Shown one piece after another: positions 52,233 to 61,260 of a stretch of DNA of 64,000 nt (positions are counted from its first letter, which is position 1; every line of letters starts with the position of its first letter). The notes under the pieces are model-generated. The model saw only the letters and a list, made by a program, of their open reading frames with translations. It did not search any database and was not told the DNA's origin. A program made the position numbers and the translations under genes. This DNA comes from Alphaproteobacteria bacterium HGW-Alphaproteobacteria-18. GTDB taxonomy: Bacteria > Pseudomonadota > Alphaproteobacteria > Caulobacterales > Hyphomonadaceae. The stretch lies in contig PHEH01000001.1 in the NCBI GenBank assembly GCA_002841155.1, positions 124,001 through 188,000 on the forward strand, read 5' to 3'.

Positions 52233-53750
52233 ATGAGCCTGTCGAAGCTGAAGCTACCGAGCCTCGCCTTCGTACACAAATGGCTGGGCCTCATCATTGG
52301 GGCCTGGCTGTTCGTGCTCGGATCAACGGGATTCCTGCTGCTCAATCGCCACTGGGAGTGGCAGGGGACCAGCGGCTTGCCGTTGCCTGGGCTCGCGCGG
52401 GAGTTGGGCGCCCACAATGACAAGTATCTCTGGCGTCAGTTCCAGATGGATCCGGCAAACCCTGACTGGCGCATTGCCGCCGGCGCGGCCGGTGCGTTTG
52501 TGTCTGAAGATCGCGGCGAAAGCTGGAAGCGGGTTCCGTTCGGTGATCGCTCCGGCCATGATGTGCAAGGTATCGAGATCGCAAAGACTGAGCCATTCGC
52601 GCTCTACGCGGCAACAGCCAACGGTATCTGGAAGCTCAATGCCGAACGTGAGGGTTTTGAGCCGGTTGGCCTGCAAGGCAGGCGGGTGACCTCTCTATCT
52701 TCTGACGGCGATACGTTACTCGCTGTCATTGGCAGGTCTTCAGTCATGGAAACTAAGCTTTCAGAACTGGCGCTCGACTGGACCCGTGTTGAACTGGGCG
52801 CTCCGCCAGCGGGGGCAAAGGCAAAGGAGATAGACCTCGGCCGCTTCTTGCAGGATCTGCACAATGGCCGTGGACTTTTCGGTGGCGCTGTTGATCATTT
52901 CATCTGGTCACTGACCAGCATTGGTTTAGCCCTTCTTGCCATTACAGGCTTGCTTTACTGGCTTGGCCTGAAGCGTGGCCTGGAAGCTCGCAAGCGGGCA
53001 AAGCTCCAAGGTGCCTCGAAAAAGCCCATCGAGCAGTGGCGCAAGGCCGTGCAATGGAGTTTCCGCCTCCATGCCAGCGTTATCGGCATCATTATCGCGA
53101 TCCCCCTGACAATTACATTCCTGACGGGTATCTATCAGGATCACCGCTCTGACGTGCAGCAATCCTTCCGGAAGATCATGGTGCCCGACATCGTGGCAAC
53201 GCCAGCATACAGCACAAAAGGCTGGGCAGGACGTATTTACGGCGCCGCCCTTGCGGAAACGTCCGACGGTCAAAAGATTGCGCTTGCTACGCGCAATGGT
53301 GTTTTCCTGTCACCAGATGGTGGTCAGACCTGGGCCCAGGACCTGACGTTCAAAGGGCCGGCCATGCGTATGCGGCGGATCGGGGATGAATTGATCGTCC
53401 CAGGGCGGATGATGCGCCGTGTACAGAAGCGCGATGAAGAAGGTTGGAAAGTGCTCGACGTGCCGATGGGGGCGGTCATGTCCAATGAGATGACGCTGTC
53501 ACAGGGCAAGCTTTACTGGCAGCGGGGAGAGAACATCTTCATTACCACCCCGGAAGGCGAAATGCGCGGCAAGTCAGACCATAACCCGCCAGGCCTGGAG
53601 TATGTTCCCTGGGGATTGCTGGCACTATCGGTTCATGATGGCGCACTGTTTCATGAACAATGGAAATGGATCAATGATCTGATCGCATTGGCGGGCCTTG
53701 CCTTGGTGGGCACCGGCATCCTGCGTTGGGCCAAACGAAAGAAATGGTAG
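52233..53750 (+). CDS. PepSY-associated membrane protein, long form with BNR-like repeats
   Basis: A 505-residue inner-membrane protein with at least four helices: about 15-36, 225-250, 280-302 and near the C-terminus (LIALAGLALVGTGILRW). Between them are periplasmic stretches with repeat-like beta units, such as GAFVSEDRGESWKRVPFG and GVFLSPDGGQTWAQDLTF, that look like BNR/sialidase Asp-box repeats (S-x-D-x-G-x-T/S-W). Such proteins are proposed to move electrons across the membrane to reduce imported metal. Tightly coupled to the receptor upstream. Confidence 0.75.
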   Translation: MSLSKLKLPSLAFVHKWLGLIIGAWLFVLGSTGFLLLNRHWEWQGTSGLPLPGLARELGAHNDKYLWRQFQMDPANPDWRIAAGAAGAFVSEDRGESWKRVPFGDRSGHDVQGIEIAKTEPFALYAATANGIWKLNAEREGFEPVGLQGRRVTSLSSDGDTLLAVIGRSSVMETKLSELALDWTRVELGAPPAGAKAKEIDLGRFLQDLHNGRGLFGGAVDHFIWSLTSIGLALLAITGLLYWLGLKRGLEARKRAKLQGASKKPIEQWRKAVQWSFRLHASVIGIIIAIPLTITFLTGIYQDHRSDVQQSFRKIMVPDIVATPAYSTKGWAGRIYGAALAETSDGQKIALATRNGVFLSPDGGQTWAQDLTFKGPAMRMRRIGDELIVPGRMMRRVQKRDEEGWKVLDVPMGAVMSNEMTLSQGKLYWQRGENIFITTPEGEMRGKSDHNPPGLEYVPWGLLALSVHDGALFHEQWKWINDLIALAGLALVGTGILRWAKRKKW

Positions 53751-54046
53751 GTGCCGTATTTGGCTTCGCCTGAGGTGACTGCCTGACATGAGAAGCGGCT
53801 GCGCTTCAGTTACCTTAATTTTCTGGCCAGGCTTAAGGGAACCGATTGCGGTTGAGGTCGTTAGTCTCAGACGAACGCGCCGAGAGGCGAGTTTTCATTA
53901 TGTGGGGCCTGCTTGTGGTACCCCGCCGGGTCCTTCCCATGCGGGACCTCGCGAGAGCTGGAATGGCGGGCCATCAACGCTGCGGGCTGTAAGGGCGCGC
54001 GAGTGGATATGAGGCCCTGAATGACTGCAAGCTCACGGGAAGGGAT
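53751..54046. other. 296-base gap before the oxidase cluster
   Basis: A short hairpin, GAAGCG-GCTG-CGCTTC at 53792-53807, with an imperfect outer stem (TGAGGTGACTG with CAGTTACCTTA) and a loose T-rich end could terminate the PepSY transcript. Small open frames here have no recognisable content. No clear operator was found. Confidence 0.35.
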
Positions 54047-54790
54047 GTGAATACGGTTATTCCTTATTGTGGCGCGCCGCCTGTGCCAGCGACTCTCATG
54101 AGTGACTGGAACTTTGATCTGATCCCGGTCGGTCTTGTGCTGCTTGTCCTGATGGGTGGGGTTTGGACACACAATTCCCGTGCAGGCAGCTGGCAGCGCG
54201 ATGTCTTTGTCTCGATTGCGGCCTCCGGGCTGGTCGTCGCGTTTATCTCTCCCCTTTGTGCTTTGACGGTAGCGCTCTTCTCGGCCCGAAGCCTTCACCA
54301 CCTTGTGCTCATCTGCATGATCGCCCCGGCCTTGGCGCTGTCTTTTCGGCGCTTGCGGTTCCCCGATAAGGCGGGAGGTTTGTCGTTTGCCGCCTTGTCT
54401 CTGATGCTTTGGGCCTGGCATGTTCCGGTGATCTACTCTGCGGCCTGGGACAGTCACGCCGTTTACTGGGCTATGCAGTTTGCGCTCATCGGCACGGCAT
54501 GGGCATTCTGGTCCGTGGTCCTGAGGCAAGAGGCTGGATCTGCAAGGCTTGGCATTGCACTGATGCTGGCCGGGCTCGCCGGGCAGATGGGCCTTATCGG
54601 CGCGATCCTCACATTCTCCGGAAATGTGCTTTATACTGAGCATATTCTTTTGACAGACGTATTCGGTATTTCTGCGCTGGGTGATCAGCAGCTGGCAGGT
54701 CTTCTCATGTGGGTGCCTGGCATGATCCCTCTCGGGATATTTGCCGCGCTCATCCTGCGTCGTGGCTGGCGGGAGGTTTCCGCTGCATGA
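54047..54790 (+). CDS. ctaG: Cytochrome c oxidase assembly protein, CtaG (caa3) family
   Basis: A 247-residue protein with about seven membrane helices of the caa3_CtaG type, needed for assembly of heme-copper oxidases, probably in copper delivery. FISPLCALTVALFSARSLHHLVLICMIAPAL, LWAWHVPVIYSAAW and DQQLAGLLMWVPGMIPLG are the family's blocks; the paired His and WHVP His are candidate metal ligands. GTG start at 54047 preceded by GGGAAGGG. Overlaps the next gene by ATGA. It heads the oxidase cluster. Confidence 0.87.
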   Translation: MNTVIPYCGAPPVPATLMSDWNFDLIPVGLVLLVLMGGVWTHNSRAGSWQRDVFVSIAASGLVVAFISPLCALTVALFSARSLHHLVLICMIAPALALSFRRLRFPDKAGGLSFAALSLMLWAWHVPVIYSAAWDSHAVYWAMQFALIGTAWAFWSVVLRQEAGSARLGIALMLAGLAGQMGLIGAILTFSGNVLYTEHILLTDVFGISALGDQQLAGLLMWVPGMIPLGIFAALILRRGWREVSAA

Positions 54791-55293
54791 TTGCATTTCT
54801 GAAGGCCGGACATATTGCTTCCCTGTCCTTGTGGTGTGCGGGCCTGTTAGCCTTGCCGATTATCCTTCAGGTATATGGCCGCCGGGGAAAGACGCACACT
54901 CAGGCGGGGTTTGGCGAGTTCCGTCAGGTTCTGCACGTAGGGTATACGCGGGTGGTGACGCCTGCTGCCGTGATCGCCATCATTTTCGGGACGGTTCTGA
55001 TCGTGCAACTGCAACTGCGTGCCGACTGGCTCATGGCCAAGCTTGCAGTGGTGGCAATGATGGTCTTGCTTCATGCTTGGCTTGGCCACATGATCCTGAA
55101 GACGACGGAAGGGCGGGGAAGTTACCAGATGCCGTCCCCGCTATTCGCCGTTCCCTGCGGTATATTGCTGATTTTTTTGGCTCTGGTCCTTGTGCTCGCC
55201 AAGCCGGATCTGACTGCCGTGCTCGAAAGGCTCCCGCAATTCCTTCACCAGTCTCAAGAACGGGATCTGCCTTCCGATCTGGTGCCGATCTGA
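54787..55293 (+). CDS. CopD/HemJ-like membrane protein
   Basis: A 168-residue protein with four hydrophobic helices. FLKAGHIASLSLWCAGLLALPII at the N-terminus resembles the K-x-x-H-I-x-x-x-x-W-x-AG-L-L pattern of HemJ and CopD proteins, which deal with protoporphyrinogen oxidation or copper. LHAWLGHMI adds another His. Supplying heme or copper to the oxidase would suit the context. Translationally coupled to ctaG. Its last 40 bases overlap the convergent DUF2231 gene. Confidence 0.65.
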   Translation: MIAFLKAGHIASLSLWCAGLLALPIILQVYGRRGKTHTQAGFGEFRQVLHVGYTRVVTPAAVIAIIFGTVLIVQLQLRADWLMAKLAVVAMMVLLHAWLGHMILKTTEGRGSYQMPSPLFAVPCGILLIFLALVLVLAKPDLTAVLERLPQFLHQSQERDLPSDLVPI

Positions 55294-55766
55294 TAGTCGA
55301 AGACGAGCTTTCCGCCATGCCATCCTGTTACAGCCGTCATCCCGGCCGCCATAAGCGACACGAGGATTCCCATAGGGAGAACTGCGCCCTCAGGGTCGCC
55401 GATACGGATAGTCCAGTTCGCGCCGAGAATAGCAAGGAGCATGACAGCCAGGATGAAATGGTTCCAGCTGGCCGTCCGGTTACGGATGCCGCGCACCAGC
55501 AGCAGTTCTGCCGTGCCGGTAATCCCTGCAAGCACGCCAATTGCGAAAGCCCCGAATGCGGCATAGCCCGCAGCGCGTGGCCAGAACGGATCTCCGGTCC
55601 AGAGGTAGAGTGCATCGGTCCCGAGGACGCACATCGTCAGGGCAATCGGGAAGGCAACCAGCATCGCATGCAGTGGGTGTCCGGATATTGCGATCCTGGA
55701 TTCGGTTTCGTGCAGCCCGAGATGATCTTCAATCGGATCGTCCAGTTCGTCCGGCATCTTGTCCAT
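55254..55766 (-). CDS. DUF2231 membrane protein
   Basis: A 170-residue protein with four helices. SGHPLHAMLVAFPIALTMCVLGTDALY is the typical DUF2231 start (HPLH then helix), and ASWNHFILAVMLLAILGANW the third helix with a His. The family may bind heme or act beside redox enzymes; function unproven. It is encoded against the surrounding oxidase genes and its start is only 21 bases from the oppositely directed subunit II gene. Confidence 0.75.
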   Translation of the reverse strand: MDKMPDELDDPIEDHLGLHETESRIAISGHPLHAMLVAFPIALTMCVLGTDALYLWTGDPFWPRAAGYAAFGAFAIGVLAGITGTAELLLVRGIRNRTASWNHFILAVMLLAILGANWTIRIGDPEGAVLPMGILVSLMAAGMTAVTGWHGGKLVFDYQIGTRSEGRSRS

Positions 55767-55787
55767 AGCGCAGCCCCCAGAAAAAGG

Positions 55788-56474
55788 ATGGTGTCGCTAG
55801 TCAAGCGCGCGGGAAGCGTTTCTGTTCCATTGCTTGTGGTTTCGGCATGCTCATCGCCATTGTCCGCCCTCAATCCTGCGGGCCCGGCGGCGGATGCGAT
55901 TTCCATTCTTTGGTGGATCTTTCTTATCGGCGCAGGCGTTCTCACGCTATTCGTCATGTGCCTGATTGCCATTTCCTTTGGTGGCCCGCGCCAGGTGTCG
56001 GAACGCCGCTGGACGGTCGGTCTCGGTGTCGGCTTTTCGCTTGTTATTCTCAGCGGGTTGCTGGTTTCCGGCATTGCCGTCGGGGAACGGCTTTTGCCAA
56101 AGGAAGATGCGATTGTTGTTCATGCGCATGCGCGTCAATGGAGCTGGACCTTCAGCCAGCCGGGTCCGGGCGGGGTGTGGGTTGAAACAGAGCGGGATCT
56201 TCACATTCCGGCGGGCCAGCCTGTTGATGTGCGCGTTACTTCTGGCGATGTGATCCACTCCTTCTGGGTGCCGCGTCTGGCCGGAAAGATCGACGCGATC
56301 CCCGGTCGCGAGAATGTGCTGCGTATCGAAGCGGATCGTCCCGGTATCTACGAAGGCCGCTGCGCGGAGTTCTGTGGTCTGGGATATTCAGGGCATCGTT
56401 TCAGGGTGATCGCGCACAGTCTGGATGATTGGCCGGAAAGTATTCCACTTATTCCGGCGGAGGAGGCGGAATGA
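55788..56474 (+). CDS. coxB: Cytochrome c oxidase subunit II, atypical CuA site
   Basis: A 228-residue lipoprotein-type subunit II (LLVVSAC, Cys21) with two helices (about 38-62 and 78-98) and a periplasmic cupredoxin domain. VHAHARQWSWTF and DVIHSFWVPRL (His157, first CuA ligand) are normal. The CuA loop reads C192-A-E-F-C196-G-L-G-Y200-S-G-H203. The two Cys and Glu194 are kept, but the His expected four residues after the second Cys is Tyr, and the Met expected at +7 is His. No c-type heme motif follows. Either the site is rearranged or electrons enter another way. The family start and AAAAAGG support 55788. Overlaps subunit I by ATGA. Confidence 0.88.
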   Translation: MVSLVKRAGSVSVPLLVVSACSSPLSALNPAGPAADAISILWWIFLIGAGVLTLFVMCLIAISFGGPRQVSERRWTVGLGVGFSLVILSGLLVSGIAVGERLLPKEDAIVVHAHARQWSWTFSQPGPGGVWVETERDLHIPAGQPVDVRVTSGDVIHSFWVPRLAGKIDAIPGRENVLRIEADRPGIYEGRCAEFCGLGYSGHRFRVIAHSLDDWPESIPLIPAEEAE

Positions 56475-59032
56475 CAGTGACTCCACAAGGTTCGGACACT
56501 GATCAAAATGCAAGCTCGCAGACAGCTGCCAATCTTCCTCAGCCGGCCTTGCGTCTGCATTGGGAGCTTGATCGCGTCTGGCGGAATGACCGTGGGCTGC
56601 GCGGTCAGCTGAGGGCTGTGAACCACTCGACCGTCGGTCTCCGGTTCATGTGCACATCGCTTATATTCTTCGGCATTGGCGGCATCCTCGCCATGCTCAT
56701 ACGCACACAGCTAGCGACCCGCGAAGGGGCGTTCCTCGATACAGAGCTCTATAATCAGATCTTCACGATGCATGGCACCATCATGATGTTCCTGTTCGCT
56801 ATCCCCATGCTTGAGGGGTTGGCGATGTATCTGCTTCCAAAGATGCTGGGCACCAGAGACATGGCGTTCCCTCGCCTGTCATCATTTGGCTATTGGTGTT
56901 TTCTGTTTGGTGGGCTGATCCTTCTGGTTGCGATGTTCGCCGGTGTCGCGCCGAGGGATGGCTGGTTTATGTATACACCTCTATCGAGCAGCGCCTATTC
57001 GCCCGGTATCAACGCGGATGTGTGGTTGCTGGGGGTAACCTTTGTCGAGATTTCTGCCCTGGCGGCCGCTGTCGAAATTACGGTAACCATTTTGCGGATG
57101 CGGGCGCCCGGTATGAAGCTGACCGATATGCCGCTGTTCGTCTGGTACATTCTTGGTGCCGCTGCGATGATGCTTGCAGGGTTCCCGCCGCTCATTGCCG
57201 GATCGGTCTTGCTGGAGATGGAGCGTGCTTTCGACTGGCCATTCTTCGATCCGGAACGTGGCGGTGATCCTTTGCTATGGCAGCATCTGTTCTGGTTGTT
57301 CGGTCATCCGGAGGTCTACATTATCTTTCTTCCGGCTGCTGGAGTCATATCGACGATCATTCCCGTACTGAGCCGTACACGGATACTGGGATATGGCGCG
57401 ATTGTTGCTTCCATACTGGGGCTCGTATTCCTCAGCTTCGGTTTGTGGGTGCACCACATGTTCACTGTGGGTATTCCGCATATGGCGCTGGCCTTTTTTT
57501 CGGCGGCCTCACTGCTCGTTGCTGTGCCGACGGCTGTTCAGGTATTCGCCTGGATCGGCACGATGTGGAAAGGCCGCCCGCAACTTCAATTGCCGATGCT
57601 CTATATTCTCGGTTTCTTCTTCACCTTTGTGATGGGCGGGCTAACGGGCGTCATGCTCGCTATCGTGCCGTTCAACTGGCAGGTCCATGATACCGCCTTT
57701 GTGACCGCACATCTGCACTATGTTCTCATCGGCGGATTTGTATTTCCCATGATGGCGGGTCTTACCTACTGGCTGCCAATGATCACTGGCCGGCAGCGTA
57801 TCAAGGGGATCGGGGAACTGGCCTTCTGGACAATACTCATAGGTTTCCATGGGACGTTCTTCATCATGCATCTGACCGGGCTGATCGGGATGCCACGCAG
57901 GATCGACGTTTATCCGGATAATCCTGAATGGGGCCTGCTCAATCTCGTTTCATCCGTTTTTGGATTTATCATGACGATCGGATTTGCGCTGTTCGCTTTG
58001 GGCGCCATTCTTCAGGCATGGTTGGGGAAGCGCACGGCGCGTGATCCGTGGAAAGCCCCTACACTGGACTGGGCGATGGCGTTGCCGCCGCCGTCCTATA
58101 ATTTTGCCTCGCTACCTGGGCCCGCCATAACCGGGATGGAGGATGCCGGCAAAGCGGCGCTTCCACTGGCGCGCGGAGAAGGCATGCTTCCGGGGGCGCC
58201 GCGCGGACGCCGTGAGGTTCTGGTTACGAGTGTGGGGGAGGCGAGAATGGAGCATGTGGCCATACTTCCTTCGAACACCGCTGTGCCTCTGTTCCTGGCT
58301 GCGGCCGTAGGCGTGTTCGTGCTCCTGATGCTATTTGGCCTTTATCATGCCGCGCTGGTGTCGCTCATGCCTGTTCTCTGGTTGGTCTGGCGCTGGGCGC
58401 GCAACATGGTATCGCAGAGCGCGATTCCACCCGTGCATGTCGCGCCCGGCGTTCTGCTGCCGGTGCATTATGATTGCCCCAACACGCTGACCTCAACTGG
58501 GCTCAGATGCTTTCTGTTCGCCAACGGAACATTCTTTGCGTCTCTCGTCTTTGGACTTGCTTTTCTCTCCCTGGTCTCGCCCGGGCCTCCGCCGCCTGAG
58601 CCTGCGGGCACCTTTGCCGCAAGAGCAGTGATAATCATGTTCGGCTTGCTGGCGCTTGTGCTGGCTTCGGTTGTTCCAGGCCGTCTGTTGCAGAAGGTGC
58701 CCAGCAGGGCGGTCACTGGGCGGTTGGTCCTGTTCAGCCTGGCGGCCAACCTGATCACGTTGCTGGCGGCAGGTGGTCTGGCGCTCTGGCAAATGGAAGA
58801 TCCAACCGTCCATGCGCGCGGCGCCGTGCAAGCCGCATTGCTTGGCTATGTGTGCCTGCATGTATTCATCTCCGGTGTCTTCTCGGCATTTGTGCTGGAT
58901 CAGAACCGGCGGGGCGAAGTATCAGCTGACCGGCTAGGCGCCCTGCGCCACTGGAAGCTCTGGCAAGCTTTCACAATGGCCATTGCCGTCCTCTCAAGCG
59001 CAGTCATCTTTGCGCAGGGCGTGAGCATATGA
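56471..59032 (+). CDS. coxA: Heme-copper oxidase subunit I fused to subunit III
   Basis: An 853-residue oxygen-reducing core of the A-family with a subunit III-like C-terminal region (about 600-853). Ligands: heme a His101 (TMHGTIM) and His416, heme a3 His414 (AHLHYV), CuB His279, His328 and His329. The His-Tyr cross-link pair H279-P-E281-V-Y283 is intact, as are Asp130 (D-channel entry, RDMAFPRL) and Glu281. However, the K-channel lysine position reads AVPTAVQVFAW, Gln357 instead of Lys, and the D-channel Asn pair after FPRL is Ser-Ser. So proton supply differs from the textbook enzyme. The ATG overlaps subunit II. Confidence 0.93.
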   Translation: MTVTPQGSDTDQNASSQTAANLPQPALRLHWELDRVWRNDRGLRGQLRAVNHSTVGLRFMCTSLIFFGIGGILAMLIRTQLATREGAFLDTELYNQIFTMHGTIMMFLFAIPMLEGLAMYLLPKMLGTRDMAFPRLSSFGYWCFLFGGLILLVAMFAGVAPRDGWFMYTPLSSSAYSPGINADVWLLGVTFVEISALAAAVEITVTILRMRAPGMKLTDMPLFVWYILGAAAMMLAGFPPLIAGSVLLEMERAFDWPFFDPERGGDPLLWQHLFWLFGHPEVYIIFLPAAGVISTIIPVLSRTRILGYGAIVASILGLVFLSFGLWVHHMFTVGIPHMALAFFSAASLLVAVPTAVQVFAWIGTMWKGRPQLQLPMLYILGFFFTFVMGGLTGVMLAIVPFNWQVHDTAFVTAHLHYVLIGGFVFPMMAGLTYWLPMITGRQRIKGIGELAFWTILIGFHGTFFIMHLTGLIGMPRRIDVYPDNPEWGLLNLVSSVFGFIMTIGFALFALGAILQAWLGKRTARDPWKAPTLDWAMALPPPSYNFASLPGPAITGMEDAGKAALPLARGEGMLPGAPRGRREVLVTSVGEARMEHVAILPSNTAVPLFLAAAVGVFVLLMLFGLYHAALVSLMPVLWLVWRWARNMVSQSAIPPVHVAPGVLLPVHYDCPNTLTSTGLRCFLFANGTFFASLVFGLAFLSLVSPGPPPPEPAGTFAARAVIIMFGLLALVLASVVPGRLLQKVPSRAVTGRLVLFSLAANLITLLAAGGLALWQMEDPTVHARGAVQAALLGYVCLHVFISGVFSAFVLDQNRRGEVSADRLGALRHWKLWQAFTMAIAVLSSAVIFAQGVSI

Positions 59033-59349
59033 GCGGCGGCGGTTTCCGCTGGTTGGGGCTTGTGCTTCTCGGGCCGGCAATCTGGGCCGTCACGTTCGCG
59101 GGCGTTTATGCCTTGCACGGCGCAGGCTGCGCTTTGGGTTGGTCAACCAGAATGGCTGGCCCGCTGACCTTGCATCACCTGGTCATGCTAGCGGGGTGGA
59201 CAGCAGGGATCGGTGCCGGAATATGGTTTCTCGTACGTATGCCTGCTGGGCGTGACCGGAGTGTCTGGATCCCCCGTATAGGCGGTATCATAGGTCTTGC
59301 GTCTACCGTATTCACCTTGTTGCCGCTTCTGTTTGCCAGCAGCTGCTGA
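59029..59349 (+). CDS. Small membrane protein of the oxidase cluster
   Basis: A 106-residue protein with three predicted helices (about 8-28, 46-66, 83-103), starting RWLGLVLLGPAIWAVTFAGVYALHG and ending ASSC. Its ATG overlaps the subunit I/III stop, so it is coexpressed and may be an accessory or subunit IV-like component. No family could be assigned. It is the last gene of the cluster; the next 248 bases hold no clear gene. Confidence 0.6.
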   Translation: MSGGGFRWLGLVLLGPAIWAVTFAGVYALHGAGCALGWSTRMAGPLTLHHLVMLAGWTAGIGAGIWFLVRMPAGRDRSVWIPRIGGIIGLASTVFTLLPLLFASSC

Positions 59350-59597
59350 GCCAGCAAGCTATCTATGCCTGCCTATGTGGCGGTGCGTGCCGCCGGCTTG
59401 GGGCATGACCGGACGATCAGAACATTCAGTGAGCAAATGAATCGACATCGCCGCATCAAGGGCTGGGTCTGCTGAGTCCATCCCGGCCGGATACGTGTGA
59501 TGCGCAATCCAGATTAAATGAATAGTTTCTGGATCATCCGGGCAATTGAGGCGTTGGTCCCGGAATCCCCATCATCCGCTTTGGAAGGAACCTCCTC

Positions 59598-61253
59598 ATG
59601 CCTCTTCGTACCGGCGCCCAGCACCTTCTTGATGCCCTCCTTGTGAATGACGCACACGTCGCCTACGGAGTTCCGGGGGAAAGTTATCTCGGCTTGCTGG
59701 ACGCGATCTACGAAACAGAGGGGCGGTTCCGGTTCATTGTCTGCCGGCAGGAAGCTGGCGCGGCCAACATGGCTGAAGCGCATGGCAAGATGACTGGCCG
59801 TCCGGGCATTTGCATGGTCACGCGTGGGCCAGGAGCAACTCAAGCCAGCGTTGGGGTTCACACGGCGTGGCAGGACTCTACACCGATGATCCTTTTGATC
59901 GGGCAGGTGTCGAGGAAAATGCGGGACCGTGAGGCGTTTCAGGAGATCGATTATAGAGCGTTCTTTCAGAGTCAGGCAAAATGGGTTGCCGAAATCAACG
60001 ATCCGGCCCGCGTGCCGGAATTCATGGCGCGCGCATTCGCGACAGCCATGAACGGGCGACCCGGTCCAGTGGTTTTGTCGTTGCCTGAAGACATGTTGAC
60101 GGAGAAAGCAGAGGCGCCTGCAATTCGTTTTGTGGAACCCGCCAACGCCTCTATCGCGCCGCAAGATATTCGCTGTCTGGAACAGATGTTGTCTCAGTCA
60201 AAACGTCCTTTTGTGATCTATGGTGGCACGAAATGGGACCAGCAGACTGCCGACTTTGCCAGGGAGTTTGTGGAGGCCAATGACTTGCCGGTTTCTTGCT
60301 CTTTCCGGTCAAAAGATCACTATGATAATACCGCCGCAAACTATGCGGGCGATCTCGGGGTGAGCCCGAGCTCCAAATTGGTCGACCGTATACAGAATTC
60401 GGATTTGCTGATCGTGTCCGGGGCCCGCCTCGGAGAGATGACGACTTCAGGATACTCGATCCTCCGGCCGCCGGTATTGGAGGGGCAATGTCTGGTGCAC
60501 ATTCATTCGGGGCCAGAGGAACTGGGACGGGTCTATCAGCCTGATCTTGCGATCAATGCCACAGCGCCGGCGGCCGCCCGCGCATTGTCACAAGTGCGCG
60601 TGAGTTCCCGTGCATGGAAAGGGCAGGCGGCAGAAGCCAATGCTGAGTACCGTGACTTTGCCAAACCTGTTGCAGTGAAGAGTGGGGTAAATCTTTCCGA
60701 GGTTTTCAGTTGGCTATCGGATAATCTGCCCGTCGACGCCATTGTGACAAACGGAGCAGGAAATTATGCAGCCTGGCTGCATCGTTTCTACCGCCATCGC
60801 AGGTGTCGCACCCAGCTTGGCCCGACTTCGGGCGCAATGGGGTACGGTGTCCCTGCAGCCGTCGCGGCCAAGATATGTAATCCCGAAACAACTGTTGTGT
60901 CGATCAACGGGGATGGATGTTTTCTGATGTGCGGGCAGGAACTTGCTACGGCTGTCCAATATGGCGCGAACGCTGTTTTTATAGTCTGCGACAACAGCGC
61001 GTATGGAACGATCCGTATGCACCAGGAGCGGCATTATCCTGGCCGCGTGAGCGGCACATGGCTGAAGAATCCGGACTTTGTAGCCTATGCAGAAAGCTTT
61101 GGGGTAAAAGGTATCCGGGTGTCGAAGACCGAGGATTTTCCGGCGGCCTTCCAGGCCGCACAAGAATGCGGGAAACCGGCGCTCCTGCATCTTCTCTGTG
61201 ATGTCGAAGAAATTGCGCCTGGCCGGACGATCAGCGATATCCGGCCCACCTGA
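59598..61253 (+). CDS. ThDP-dependent enzyme, acetolactate synthase large-subunit-like
   Basis: A 551-residue thiamine-diphosphate enzyme. The catalytic Glu52 lies in CRQEAGAANMAEAHGKMTGRPG, the middle FAD/DHAP-synthase-like domain includes RPFVIYGGTKWDQQ, and the cofactor-binding block is NGDGCFLMCGQELATAVQYG, extended to DNSAYGTIRMHQE. It resembles IlvB-type or related decarboxylases, but no small regulatory subunit gene is adjacent, so a biosynthetic acetolactate role is doubtful. Family relatives include benzoylformate decarboxylase-like and sulfoacetaldehyde-type enzymes. Not obviously linked with the oxidase. Confidence 0.82.
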   Translation: MPLRTGAQHLLDALLVNDAHVAYGVPGESYLGLLDAIYETEGRFRFIVCRQEAGAANMAEAHGKMTGRPGICMVTRGPGATQASVGVHTAWQDSTPMILLIGQVSRKMRDREAFQEIDYRAFFQSQAKWVAEINDPARVPEFMARAFATAMNGRPGPVVLSLPEDMLTEKAEAPAIRFVEPANASIAPQDIRCLEQMLSQSKRPFVIYGGTKWDQQTADFAREFVEANDLPVSCSFRSKDHYDNTAANYAGDLGVSPSSKLVDRIQNSDLLIVSGARLGEMTTSGYSILRPPVLEGQCLVHIHSGPEELGRVYQPDLAINATAPAAARALSQVRVSSRAWKGQAAEANAEYRDFAKPVAVKSGVNLSEVFSWLSDNLPVDAIVTNGAGNYAAWLHRFYRHRRCRTQLGPTSGAMGYGVPAAVAAKICNPETTVVSINGDGCFLMCGQELATAVQYGANAVFIVCDNSAYGTIRMHQERHYPGRVSGTWLKNPDFVAYAESFGVKGIRVSKTEDFPAAFQAAQECGKPALLHLLCDVEEIAPGRTISDIRPT

Positions 61254-61260
61254 GCAGGCG

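Noticed and set aside
54741-55787. Upstream extension of coxB to 577 codons
   Set aside because: The extra 349 codons lie over the CtaG, CopD-like and DUF2231 genes in another frame and show no domain. The lipoprotein start at 55788 is complete.
59365-59475. A 36-codon frame after the oxidase cluster
   Set aside because: No ribosome site, no hydrophobic or other feature, and no coupling to a neighbour.
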